Shown piece after piece: positions 8,393 to 16,601 of a stretch of DNA of 38,564 bases (position 1 is its first letter; each line of letters starts with the position of its first letter). A program made the position numbers and the translations under genes. Source of the stretch: an uncultured Alphaproteobacteria bacterium (GTDB lineage Bacteria; Pseudomonadota; Alphaproteobacteria; CADEGL01); assembly GCA_902826885.1 (NCBI GenBank), contig CADEGL010000029.1, positions 1 through 38,564 of the forward strand, in the 5' to 3' direction. A model generated the notes under the pieces. That model did not search any database, was not told the DNA's origin, and worked only from the letters and a program-made list of their open reading frames with translations.

Positions 8393-9169
8393 TCAAGTGA
8401 GCTTCATTCCGCCATCCAATTCAAGCACGGTGCCCGTCACGAAGCGATTCGCCATCAGCAACAGAATCCCATCCGCCGTTTCCTCGGGCGTGCCCCAGCG
8501 CCGCACGGGATGGCGGGCGACCTTCTCGGCCGTCGCGCGGCGGAAGGCTTCAGGCGCCGTGCGCAGGATGTCCGTTTCCACCAAGCCCGGTGCGATGGCG
8601 TTGACGCGCACCGGCGCCAGCTCGACCGCCAGCGCGCGCACCAAAGCTTCCGTGGCGCCGTTTGCGGCGGCACTGGCCGCATATCCGGGCAGGGATTTCC
8701 GGTGGGCCTGGCCGGTCACGAACAGAAGCGAGCCGCCCGGCGCGATGCGCGGCGCGCCGTGGCGGGCGGCGTAAAGCTGGGGCAGGAACTTGTTGCGGAC
8801 CACGGCTTCAAACGCCTCGGGTGGCGTCTCCAGGAACGCGCCCAGCTGGGACCGCACCTTGGCCGAAGGGGCCGTCGGCACGAAGACGGCCAAATGGTCG
8901 AAGGCTTCCATGCGCGCGAGGAAGACCGCCATGGAATGCTCCTCGGTCGCATCCAGGCGGAACGCTTCGGCCTTGCGGCCGAGCGCATTCCAAGCACGGT
9001 CCAGCCGTTCGACGGATCGTCCGGCGATAACGACCCTGGCATCCGCGGCCAGCGCCGCCTTGGCCGTGGCCAAGCCGATCCCCGTGGAAGCGCCGATCAG
9101 GACGATGCGTTGACCCGCGAGCGATATACCGCCACCCGCCGGATCGGGGGCTTTCAGCTCCGGCGCCAC
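8393..9169 (-). CDS. Atypical short-chain dehydrogenase/reductase (SDR), copy 2
   Basis: A close relative of the SDR at 6957: the cofactor motif is IGASTGIG, the loop AGRSVER, and the shared TGQAHRKSLP signature is followed by GYAASAAANGATEAL. The positions that should be the catalytic Tyr and Lys are Ser and Asn, so the YxxxK pair is again absent. The start is uncertain. The frame is open far upstream inside the ATPase gene; the only conventional nearby start is GTG at 9169 (258 residues, overlapping the ATPase stop by 16 nt), while the position homologous to the other SDR's ATG is ATA at 9125-9127. Translational coupling to the ATPase is likely. Confidence 0.82.
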   Translation of the reverse strand: MAPELKAPDPAGGGISLAGQRIVLIGASTGIGLATAKAALAADARVVIAGRSVERLDRAWNALGRKAEAFRLDATEEHSMAVFLARMEAFDHLAVFVPTAPSAKVRSQLGAFLETPPEAFEAVVRNKFLPQLYAARHGAPRIAPGGSLLFVTGQAHRKSLPGYAASAAANGATEALVRALAVELAPVRVNAIAPGLVETDILRTAPEAFRRATAEKVARHPVRRWGTPEETADGILLLMANRFVTGTVLELDGGMKLT

Positions 9170-10164
9170 TCGTAGCAGGCGATATCGTGCCCGGACTTGA
9201 TCGTTTCCATCGGCGGATGCGCCGTCTTGCACCGGTCGACGCGCATGGGACAGCGCGCGTAGTAGCGGCAGCCGGTGGTGTCGGCCGCCGGGTTGAAGGC
9301 TTCGCCCGCGACCTGGGCGCCGTCGAGGCTTTCGCCCTCGGCACCGACCGTGCCGAGCAGCGCCTTGGTGTAAGGATGCTTGGGCGCGGTGAACAATTCC
9401 TCGACCGGCGCGATCTCGACCAGCTTGCCGAAATACATCACGCCGATGCGATGGCACAGATAGCGCGCCACGCGCAAATCGTGAGTGATGAAGATAATGG
9501 AGATGCCGAACTTCGTCTGCAGGTCCTTGAACAGATTCAAGATCTGCGCACGCACCGACACGTCGAGTTTCGATACGGGTTCGTCGGCCACCACCAAGCC
9601 GGGCGACATCGTCAATGCGCGGGCGATGGCGACGCGTTGCAACTGGCCGCCGGACAGTTCATGCGGATAGCGCGCCTTGAACACCGGCGACAGGCCCGAC
9701 CGGGTCAGGGCTTCGTCGATTCGCTTCTCGACCTCGGATGGCGGGCAGATCTTGTGGAGCAACAGCGGCGTGCGCAGCGAGGTGCGCACGGTGTGGCGCG
9801 GGTTGAGCGAGGACAGCGGGTCCTGGAACACCATCTGCAGGTCGCGGCGATAACGCTTCAGAGCGCGGTCGCCCATGCGCGTGATGTCGACGCCGTTGAC
9901 GACGATGGAACCGCTCTGCGGTTCGTAGAGGCGCAGGATCGCCTTGCCGATAGTGGTCTTACCGCTGCCGGATTCGCCAACCAGGCCCAGCACCTCGCCG
10001 CGGCCGATATCGAAGCTGACCTCGTCGACGGCCTTGAGGTAGGTCGGCCCGCGGGAAAGCGCCGCGCTCAGCCCATCGCGCAGCTTGAAACGAACCAAGA
10101 GATCGCGCACCGACAAAAGCGGCGTGTTCTTGTCCACCGGAGCCGCCTTCTCAACCATGGCCAT
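9154..10164 (-). CDS. Peptide/nickel-type ABC transporter ATP-binding protein (DppF/OppF type)
   Basis: ATPase subunit of a peptide-type importer, about 336 residues. It has Walker A GESGSGKTT, Q-loop VFQDPLSSLNPR, signature LSGGQLQR, Walker B LVVADEP, H-switch ITHD, and the C-terminal oligopeptide-transporter domain with the cysteine pattern CRYYARCPMRVDRC. Energises import together with the paired ATPase upstream, attached to the two permeases. The start is not certain: ATG at 10164 or 10158 (both overlapping the upstream stop at 10151) are the best candidates, and ATG 10200 is possible. It overlaps the downstream SDR gene as well. Confidence 0.92.
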   Translation of the reverse strand: MAMVEKAAPVDKNTPLLSVRDLLVRFKLRDGLSAALSRGPTYLKAVDEVSFDIGRGEVLGLVGESGSGKTTIGKAILRLYEPQSGSIVVNGVDITRMGDRALKRYRRDLQMVFQDPLSSLNPRHTVRTSLRTPLLLHKICPPSEVEKRIDEALTRSGLSPVFKARYPHELSGGQLQRVAIARALTMSPGLVVADEPVSKLDVSVRAQILNLFKDLQTKFGISIIFITHDLRVARYLCHRIGVMYFGKLVEIAPVEELFTAPKHPYTKALLGTVGAEGESLDGAQVAGEAFNPAADTTGCRYYARCPMRVDRCKTAHPPMETIKSGHDIACYEWRRS

Positions 10165-11140
10165 ACAGGACGCAGCGAACGTTGCGCCCTCCTCCCACAT
10201 CGGTCATGGCCGGCGGCTTCGCGCGGCATTCGGCCTTGGCAAATTTACAGCGCGGCTCGAACAGGCAACCGGGCGGCAGATTGCCGGGGTTGGGCAACTC
10301 GCCTGGAATCTCCTGCAGACGTTCGGTTTTCGTATCGAGCGCCAAAGCCGAGGCCAGAAGCCCCTGGGTGTAAGGATGCTTCGGGTCGGAGAAGATCTGC
10401 TTGGTCGGACCGATCTCGACGATGCTGCCCGCGTACATCACGGCGATGCGGTCGCACAGCATGGCCGCGATCGTCATGTCATGGGTGACATAGAGGAAGC
10501 CGCAATCAAGTCGCTTCTGCAGGTCACGGAAGAGCCGCAAGATCTGCCGCTCGACGATATTGTCCAAATTCGTCGTCGGTTCGTCGGCGACGATCAAATC
10601 CGGCTCGAACACCAGCACCAGGGCGATCAAGGTGCGCTGGAGCATTCCGCCCGAAAGCTGGTGCGGATACTGACGCATCACGTTGGCGCCGTGCGGAATG
10701 CCGACGTCGGCCAAAAGCTTGATCGACGCTTGGCGCCAATTCTTGGCGCGCGCGGCATGCTCCGGCGACTTGGTTCCAGCCCGCTCGAAGACCTGCTTCA
10801 AATGCCAACTTATTTTTTTCGATGGATTAAAGGCGCCGACGGGGTCCTGGAAGACCATGGCTAGGCGCGTGCCGCGCATTTCGCGAAAGCGCTCGGCCGA
10901 TAGGGACAGAAGGTCGGTGCCTAGAAAGTCGAGCGTGTCGGCCTCGGTCACCGCGTTGTCGGGCAAGAGGCGCAGAATCGACATGCCCGTCACGGTCTTG
11001 CCGGAGCCCGATTCGCCGATCAAACCGAGCACCTCGCCCTTGCGGACCTCCAGATTGACCTCGCGCACCACGTTCATCACGCGGCCGCCCATCTTGAACC
11101 CAGTGGCGAGGTTACGGACGGTCAGGGTCGCGTCGCTCAT
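10151..11140 (-). CDS. Peptide/nickel-type ABC transporter ATP-binding protein (DppD/OppD type)
   Basis: A 329-residue ATPase with Walker A GESGSGKT, Q-loop VFQDPVGAFNPSK, signature LSGGMLQR, Walker B LIVADEP and H-switch VTHD. The C-terminal oligopeptide-transporter extension carries the LPPGCLFEPRCKFAKAEC cysteine region typical of DppD/OppD proteins. It forms the heterodimeric motor with the next gene. The start codon at 11140 overlaps the permease stop in an ATGA junction, which points to coupled translation. Confidence 0.94.
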   Translation of the reverse strand: MSDATLTVRNLATGFKMGGRVMNVVREVNLEVRKGEVLGLIGESGSGKTVTGMSILRLLPDNAVTEADTLDFLGTDLLSLSAERFREMRGTRLAMVFQDPVGAFNPSKKISWHLKQVFERAGTKSPEHAARAKNWRQASIKLLADVGIPHGANVMRQYPHQLSGGMLQRTLIALVLVFEPDLIVADEPTTNLDNIVERQILRLFRDLQKRLDCGFLYVTHDMTIAAMLCDRIAVMYAGSIVEIGPTKQIFSDPKHPYTQGLLASALALDTKTERLQEIPGELPNPGNLPPGCLFEPRCKFAKAECRAKPPAMTDVGGGRNVRCVLYGHG

Positions 11141-11997
11141 GCCGCGGACCTCCGGCGCAGGCGCGGATCGAGCAGATCACGAAGTCCGTCACCGAGAAGA
11201 TTCAAACCGAGGATCGTGACCATGAGGGCGAGGCCGGTGAGCGTCAGCACCCAAGGCCCGCGATGGAAGTAGTCCTTGCCATCGGCCATCATGACCCCGA
11301 GCGAGGGCGTCGGCGGCTGCACGCCCAGGCCGAGGAAGCTCAGGCCCGCCTCGATGATGATCGCGAAGGCCAGGCCGACCGTGAACTGCACGAACAGCGG
11401 CGCGGCGATGTTCGGCAAGATCTCGCGCACCATGATGCGGATGCGCGACTGGCCCATGACCTGGGCAGCCTGCACATAGGGCTCGGATTTCACGATCATC
11501 GTCGTGTTGCGCGCGAGTCGCGCGAAGTTGGGGATGTAGACGATCGCGATGGCCACGATCACGTTCTGCACGCCAAAACCGAGAACGAGCATCAGCATCA
11601 GCGCGAGAACGAAAATCGGGAACGAGAACACGAGGTCCACGAAGCGCATGGCGATGGCGTCGAACCACCGTCCGACATAGGCGCTGGTCATGCCGATCAG
11701 GGTGCCCAACCCGCCGCCCAGAACCACGCCGACGATACTGATGAGAAGCGAATTGCGCGCGCCGTAGAGCACGCGCGTAAGCACGTCCATACCGAAGGAA
11801 TTCGTGCCGAACGGATGCGCCCAACTCGGCGGCTGCAGGATCGCCGTGAAGTCCATCATGCTTGGATCATAGGGAGAGAGCGACGGTCCGATGGCGATCG
11901 CAAGAAGCACGAACGTCGTGATTCCAAGGCCGACCGCCGCCACGCGGTTCTGCCGCAGCTCGCGCAGGACGGTACCGAACGTCGTTGCGGTCGCCAT
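11137..11997 (-). CDS. Peptide-type ABC transporter permease (DppC type)
   Basis: A 286-residue inner-membrane permease. It has the DppC-type N-terminal segment (one membrane span, then YDPSMMDF and HPFGTNSFGMDVLTRVLYGARNSL) and the BPD_transp_1 domain with the cytoplasmic EAA loop around YVQAAQVMGQSRIRI. The start MATATTFGT at 11997 is preferred over the longer frame to 12090, which would run deep into the preceding permease; the ATG lies 2 nt after that gene's stop and follows AAGGAC. Confidence 0.93.
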   Translation of the reverse strand: MATATTFGTVLRELRQNRVAAVGLGITTFVLLAIAIGPSLSPYDPSMMDFTAILQPPSWAHPFGTNSFGMDVLTRVLYGARNSLLISIVGVVLGGGLGTLIGMTSAYVGRWFDAIAMRFVDLVFSFPIFVLALMLMLVLGFGVQNVIVAIAIVYIPNFARLARNTTMIVKSEPYVQAAQVMGQSRIRIMVREILPNIAAPLFVQFTVGLAFAIIIEAGLSFLGLGVQPPTPSLGVMMADGKDYFHRGPWVLTLTGLALMVTILGLNLLGDGLRDLLDPRLRRRSAA

Positions 11998-11999
11998 GG

Positions 12000-12953
12000 T
12001 CAACGAGTCCTTCTTGGATCGAGCAACGCGCAGACGATGTCGACCAGCAGGTTGACGAAGAGAACGCCGACCAAAAATGTCAGCGCGCACGCTTGCACGA
12101 CGGGATAGTCACGCGCGAAAGCCGCGTCCACCATCAACGAACCCATGCCCGAAATGCCGAAGACGCGCTCGATGATGACCACGCCGCCAAGAAGATAGCG
12201 GACCTGCAAGCCCAAGACGGTCACGAACGGGATCACCGCGTTCCGGAAAACGTAATGGACGAACACGAACGGCGCGGCGAAGCCGTACGAGCGCGCGGCG
12301 GTGACGTATTCACGGCGTGCCGTCTCGAGGAGCGAAGCACGCAGGATGCGCGCGAAGACGCCCGCCATAGGCGCGGCGATCGCCAACGCCGGCAAGAAAC
12401 CGCTATGAAACGCGCCGATCCACGATTCGCCCGGCGCCGTGAAACCATAGGACGGGAACCAATCGAGCGAGAGCGCGAAGGCCAGAATCAGGACATAGCT
12501 GAACCAGAAATCCGGCATCGAGATGCCGAGCACGGCGATCGATGTCGCCACGGTGTCGGTCAGCTTTCCATGGCGCAGCGCGGCGGCCGTACCGGCGATC
12601 AGCGAGATCACGACCGCGATGACGAGCCCGTACATGCCAATGAACAGCGTGATCGGCAGGCGCGTGGCCAAAAGGTCTTTGATGGGAAACTTGCCGGCCA
12701 GCGCGATCGATTTGCCCAGATCGCCCTGCAAGACCATCTTGGCCCAAATTCCGAACTGGACCAGGATCGGCTCGTCGAGACCGAATTCCTTGTGGTACGC
12801 GGCGATCGTTTCGGGAGTCGCCGATTCGCCGAGCACGGCCAGCGCCGGGTCGCCGGGCGCCAACTTCATGATCAGGAAGATCAGGAACGAACCGACGGCA
12901 ACGGTCGCAAGCGCGCCGCCGATGCGGATCGTCAGATACCAAAGAAAGCCCAT
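12000..12953 (-). CDS. Peptide-type ABC transporter permease (DppB type)
   Basis: A 317-residue inner-membrane permease of the DppB/OppB class: N-terminal span (ATVAVGSFLIFLIMKL) followed by the conserved LAPGDPA motif, a periplasmic loop, and a BPD_transp_1 domain with the EAA-like segment EYVTAARSYG. It pairs with the downstream DppC-type permease to form the channel. The gap from the binding-protein gene is 72 nt and holds a strong stem-loop. Confidence 0.93.
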   Translation of the reverse strand: MGFLWYLTIRIGGALATVAVGSFLIFLIMKLAPGDPALAVLGESATPETIAAYHKEFGLDEPILVQFGIWAKMVLQGDLGKSIALAGKFPIKDLLATRLPITLFIGMYGLVIAVVISLIAGTAAALRHGKLTDTVATSIAVLGISMPDFWFSYVLILAFALSLDWFPSYGFTAPGESWIGAFHSGFLPALAIAAPMAGVFARILRASLLETARREYVTAARSYGFAAPFVFVHYVFRNAVIPFVTVLGLQVRYLLGGVVIIERVFGISGMGSLMVDAAFARDYPVVQACALTFLVGVLFVNLLVDIVCALLDPRRTR

Positions 12954-12976
12954 CGCGGCTTTTTAACCTAAAGCTC

Positions 12977-13002
12977 GCCCCGGCGCCCGAAGGCGCCGGG
13001 GC
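12977..13002 (-). other. Intercistronic stem-loop with UUCG tetraloop
   Basis: Perfect 11-bp stem GCCCCGGCGCC/GGCGCCGGGGC. On the transcribed (minus) strand the loop reads TTCG closed by C-G, the very stable C(UUCG)G tetraloop. No continuous T-tract follows directly. It lies between the binding-protein gene and its permeases, where such hairpins commonly protect the upstream mRNA or cause partial termination so that the binding protein is made in excess. Confidence 0.8.
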
Positions 13003-13025
13003 TTGTCCCGAACTGAAAACCGCGG

Positions 13026-14606
13026 CTAGCCGAGACTGACCGGCGGGAACTGATTGCCGAAACTCTGGGAAGGCAGCGGGACGAAGCCCTTCACCTTCTT
13101 CGTCCACATGTTATGGGCGTTGTTGTTCATCGTGAAGATGCAGGGCATGTCCTCGACGACGAGGTCCTCCGCCTTCTTCAAGAGCTCGCCGCGCTTGGCC
13201 TGATCGAATTCCACGCGGCTGGCGTCGACCAGCTTGTCGACTTCCGGATTCGAGTACTGGTTGAAGTTGCGCGGGCCGCCGGTACGGAAGCATTCCGGCA
13301 CGTATTCGTCGGCTTCCACGCGCGCGATCCAGCCCGTGGTCTCGGCCTGAATGTCGTTCGCGCGGAACCGGGAGAACGCCGTGTTCGCCTCGGTCACCTC
13401 GATCGTGAACTTGACGCCCAACACCTGATTCACCTGGGCGACAAAGATTTCCGTCCACCGCTTCCACCAGCTCGAGCCCCACGTGATGACCGAGGCTTCG
13501 GTGCCGGCCTTGTATTTTGACTTGGCCAGCTCCGCCTTGGCGCGCTCGGGGTTGAAGACGCACAGTTCGCGCGGCTTTTTCTCGAAGGCCCAGGAAATGG
13601 CCGGCGGCGTCGCGCCCCACATCGGGCTGCCTTCGCCGAACAAGGCCGCCGCCACGATGGCCTCGCGGTTGGTCGCGAGCGAGAGCGCGCGGCGGAAATG
13701 CACGTCGTCGAAGGGGGGTTTCTGGATATTGAGCGCGACGAAACGGAAGTTCAGGCCCGGCGTCTTCGACACGGTGATGTTCGGATCCTGCTGCAGCTTC
13801 GGCACGTCGGCGAACGGCGCCGTGCTGGCAATGTCGATCTGGCCGCCCAGAATGGCCGTGATGCCCGACGGCTCTTCCGGGATCAGCGGAATGTCGACCG
13901 CATCGAGGTAGGGCAGGCCCTTCTCGAAATATTCCTTGTGCGCGACGAAGCCGATCTTCTCGCCCGGCTTCCACTCCTTGAACTTGAACGCACCCGTTCC
14001 GACGGGCGCCTTGGCGAAAGCCTCATCGCCCATCTTCTCGAGCGCCTTGCGCGAGATGATCTGCGCGCCGGTCGTCGTGTTCGTGAAGAACGACAGAAGC
14101 GGAACGAACGGCTGCTTGGTGATGAAGCGCACCGTGTACTTGTCCGGCGTCTCGATCTTGTCGATCACCGTGAACTTGGCGCGGTTGGGCGACTTGGTGG
14201 CCTCGGCGGCGACGCGCTCGATCGTGAACTTCACGTCGTCCGAGGTCATCTCGTTGCCGTCGTGGAACTTCACGCCCTTGCGCAGCTTAAACTCGTAGGT
14301 GGTCGGATTGGGGTTGGTCCACGATTCGGCCAAGTCCGGCACGATCTTCATGTTGCCGTCGAACTTCACCAGCGTGTTGAACATCGTGTTCAGCACGAAG
14401 AAGTCGGAGTTCAAGCCGGCCTTCTGTGGATCGAGCGTGTTGACCACGCCGAAACCGAGCAGCGCCGCGCGCAGCGTGCCGCCGCGCGTCTGGCCTAGCG
14501 CCACACGGGACAGCATCGGCCCGGTTACGACGGCCATGCCACCGGCGGCGGCTGCACCTTTCAGAAACGAACGACGGCCAACGCCGTTGGAATCATGCAT
14601 GGTCAT
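13026..14606 (-). CDS. Tat-exported ABC transporter substrate-binding protein (SBP_bac_5 family)
   Basis: A 526-residue periplasmic binding protein of the peptide/nickel class. A twin-arginine signal is visible (GRRSFLKG, residues 10-17, then an Ala-rich hydrophobic stretch ending near VALGQ), followed by the family's N-terminal NTLDPQKAG, DLAESW, YEFKLRKGVKFHDG and TSDDVKFTIER motifs. The start at 14606 follows GGGGAG and gives the full Tat signal; the longer frame to 14798 lies in the leader. Family ligands include peptides, opines, glycosides and nickel, so the fold does not fix the substrate. It is the first gene of a ten-gene array. Tat export suggests folding before secretion. Confidence 0.95.
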   Translation of the reverse strand: MTMHDSNGVGRRSFLKGAAAAGGMAVVTGPMLSRVALGQTRGGTLRAALLGFGVVNTLDPQKAGLNSDFFVLNTMFNTLVKFDGNMKIVPDLAESWTNPNPTTYEFKLRKGVKFHDGNEMTSDDVKFTIERVAAEATKSPNRAKFTVIDKIETPDKYTVRFITKQPFVPLLSFFTNTTTGAQIISRKALEKMGDEAFAKAPVGTGAFKFKEWKPGEKIGFVAHKEYFEKGLPYLDAVDIPLIPEEPSGITAILGGQIDIASTAPFADVPKLQQDPNITVSKTPGLNFRFVALNIQKPPFDDVHFRRALSLATNREAIVAAALFGEGSPMWGATPPAISWAFEKKPRELCVFNPERAKAELAKSKYKAGTEASVITWGSSWWKRWTEIFVAQVNQVLGVKFTIEVTEANTAFSRFRANDIQAETTGWIARVEADEYVPECFRTGGPRNFNQYSNPEVDKLVDASRVEFDQAKRGELLKKAEDLVVEDMPCIFTMNNNAHNMWTKKVKGFVPLPSQSFGNQFPPVSLG

Positions 14607-14828
14607 ACGGATTCTCCCCGTTAGGCCGGACGCGGCGTTGCTTGCCGCCCGGCGCGCTCCCCAGACTTCCTGTGCCGTCCCGGCTGGCCTCCACCGCCGA
14701 CACGGTCGCATCCATCCACGGCCTCGGACTTCGAGGGTCTTTGCCCTCTTGCGCGTCTCCAAGGCCCACGGGGGGCGAACCAGCCGGCCCGAAGCCAAAT
14801 GAATCTCGCCCCTCGGACACGTTCTGAA

Positions 14829-14858
14829 ATACTAGACAGGTGGCCTAAAACCCGTCAA
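14829..14858 (-). promoter_or_regulatory. Candidate promoter of the transporter operon
   Basis: Minus strand TTGACG (14853-14858), an 18-nt spacer, TAGTAT (14829-14834). The -35 matches at five of six positions and the -10 at four of six. It is the best promoter-like pair in the divergent region. Confidence 0.5.
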
Positions 14859-14874
14859 GCAACCGGGGGTTTAG
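14845..14874. promoter_or_regulatory. Imperfect inverted repeat over the -35 region (possible operator)
   Basis: CTAAAACCCG at 14845-14854 faces CCGGGGGTTTAG at 14863-14874, giving an imperfect dyad around an 8-nt centre. It overlaps the candidate -35 box of the minus-strand promoter and lies just upstream of the plus-strand operon, so one regulator could affect both directions. No regulator gene adjoins it. Confidence 0.35.
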
Positions 14875-14980
14875 ATCACGATGCAATTGCCCAAAGCGGC
14901 GTTTCGCGGCCCATGCGGGTCGGTTAGCATCCCGCCGTTCCGCCAATCCGACGACCCGAAACGCCCTTGGAGATTCCGTC

Positions 14981-16534
14981 ATGCGCGCAACCTTGGCCAG
15001 CCTCGCGGGCCGCGAGTTCGATGTCGCCATTGCCGGCGCCGGCATCAACGGCTGCAGCGCGGCCCAGCAGTTGGCCGCCCTCGGCTATTCGGTCTTGCTG
15101 GTCGACAAGGGCGACATCGCCGCGGCTTCGTCGAGCCGGTCCACCCGCCTGATCCATTGCGGCCTGCGCTATCTCGCACCCGGCGGAACCATGTGGGATC
15201 TGGTCTCGAGCCCGAAGAAGCTCTCGACCGCGCTGCGCATGACGCGGCAAGCCATGATCGCGCGCAGCGAGTTCGTGAAAACCTCGGAAGCACGCACGCG
15301 CCAGGTGAAGTTCGGCTTCCCGATCTATAAGAATGGCGCCTACCGTCCGTGGCAGCTCGACTTGGCCTTCAAGGTCCTGAAGACGCTGGGTCCGACCGAC
15401 CCGCCGCTGGACTACAAGCGGATGAACGCGAGCGAAGCCAAAGCCTCACCGTTGTTCAGCCGGCTGCGCGATCTCGACCAGCTCGAAGGCGTCGCGATGT
15501 TCCGCGAATACCAATTCGACTGGGCGGAGCGCGTGGGCATCGACATGGCGCTGGATGCCGAGCGCATGGGTGCCGTGGTGCGCAACTACACGCCCGTGAC
15601 CGGGATGGCGCAAGGCAAGGGCGGAAGCTGGACGCTGACCTTGGCCGATACAGCGGGCGCGGAGAAGCCCGTGACCGTAACGGCCAAGTCGGTGCTGAAC
15701 ACGGCTGGCATCTGGATCGACAAGGTCAACAAGCTGGCCGGCGGCACGGCGAAGCGGCGCATCCTCGGCACCAAGGGCGTCCATGTCGTCATCCGTCTGC
15801 CGGAAGAGTGCGCGGGCTACGGCGTCATCACGCTGAACCGCAAGGGCGTCGAGCCGGTGTACCTGGTGCCTTGGCGCCAAGGCCTCCATTACATGGGCGT
15901 CACCGAAACGGTCTATGACGGCGACATCGACAACATCCGCCCGGAAGACGAGGACATGGACTGGCTTCTGGACGAAGCCAACTATCTGCTGCCGAGCCTC
16001 GGGCTGAAGCGTTCCGACGTCCTTTACTCCTGGGCCGGCGTTCGCCCGCTTACCTATGATCCCGATCTGCCCAAGGGCGCGCGCTCGCGCGAGGTGCACG
16101 ACTTTTCGGGCGAAGGCATGCCGAACGTCTTCGCCATGACGGCGGGACCGCTGACAACCCATCGCTCGGCGGGTATCGAGCTGGCCGGACGGATTCAATC
16201 CGTGATCAAGCCCTCGGGCGCGCCCAAGGAGCTGGACTACCGGCCGCGCAAGTTCCCGGACAACCCCTCCTCGCCCGCCCTTCTCAACCACTATCCGGAA
16301 ATTAAACTGAGCGATCTGCGCCACGCGGCCGAACACGAGCAGCCCCAGAACCTGGTGGATATCCTGTGCCGCCGCGTCGGCGCCGGCTGGACCGAGACCC
16401 AGGGCCGCGAAGGCGTGCGCAAGGCGGCGGAAACCGTGGCCGACATCATGAACTGGGACGAGGCGCGGATTCAGAGGGAAGCCGACGACTATCTGTCCTA
16501 CTTGAACCGCAACCACCGCCGCCCCGGCACCTGA
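14981..16534 (+). CDS. FAD-dependent oxidoreductase of the GlpD (glycerol-3-phosphate dehydrogenase) family
   Basis: A 517-residue flavoprotein. The N-terminal dinucleotide motif is AGAGINGCSAA (18-28), followed by LLVDKGDIAAASSSRSTRLIHCGLRYL, the GlpD-type FAD-binding region. A second FAD element is LNTAGIWIDK (around 245), and the C-terminal part (about 410-510) resembles the DAO_C helical domain (VDILCRRVGAGWTE). GlpD oxidises sn-glycerol 3-phosphate to dihydroxyacetone phosphate and feeds electrons to quinone; this protein is divergent and without other glp genes, so another hydroxy acid or sugar alcohol may be the substrate. The ATG has GGAG at good spacing. The DapA-family gene follows after 67 nt. 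Confidence 0.88.
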   Translation: MRATLASLAGREFDVAIAGAGINGCSAAQQLAALGYSVLLVDKGDIAAASSSRSTRLIHCGLRYLAPGGTMWDLVSSPKKLSTALRMTRQAMIARSEFVKTSEARTRQVKFGFPIYKNGAYRPWQLDLAFKVLKTLGPTDPPLDYKRMNASEAKASPLFSRLRDLDQLEGVAMFREYQFDWAERVGIDMALDAERMGAVVRNYTPVTGMAQGKGGSWTLTLADTAGAEKPVTVTAKSVLNTAGIWIDKVNKLAGGTAKRRILGTKGVHVVIRLPEECAGYGVITLNRKGVEPVYLVPWRQGLHYMGVTETVYDGDIDNIRPEDEDMDWLLDEANYLLPSLGLKRSDVLYSWAGVRPLTYDPDLPKGARSREVHDFSGEGMPNVFAMTAGPLTTHRSAGIELAGRIQSVIKPSGAPKELDYRPRKFPDNPSSPALLNHYPEIKLSDLRHAAEHEQPQNLVDILCRRVGAGWTETQGREGVRKAAETVADIMNWDEARIQREADDYLSYLNRNHRRPGT

Positions 16535-16601
16535 GTTGCCCTCGGGGCAAGACAGGCGCAAAATCCTGGCTTCCTAGCCAGCGCGAAGACGGGAGAGAGA
16601 A

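Larger units (their letters stand above)
14607..14980. promoter_or_regulatory. Divergent regulatory region between the transporter operon and the FAD/DapA-like operon
   Basis: 374 nt without a supported gene. It contains the minus-strand promoter and inverted repeat listed separately. From that promoter the binding-protein mRNA would have a GC-rich leader of about 215 nt; I could not match it to a riboswitch class I know. On the plus strand a weak candidate is TTTCGC (14902-14907), 17 nt, TAGCAT (14925-14930), with a ribosome site GGAG before ATG 14981. The shared region suggests that the two operons are controlled together. Confidence 0.5.
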
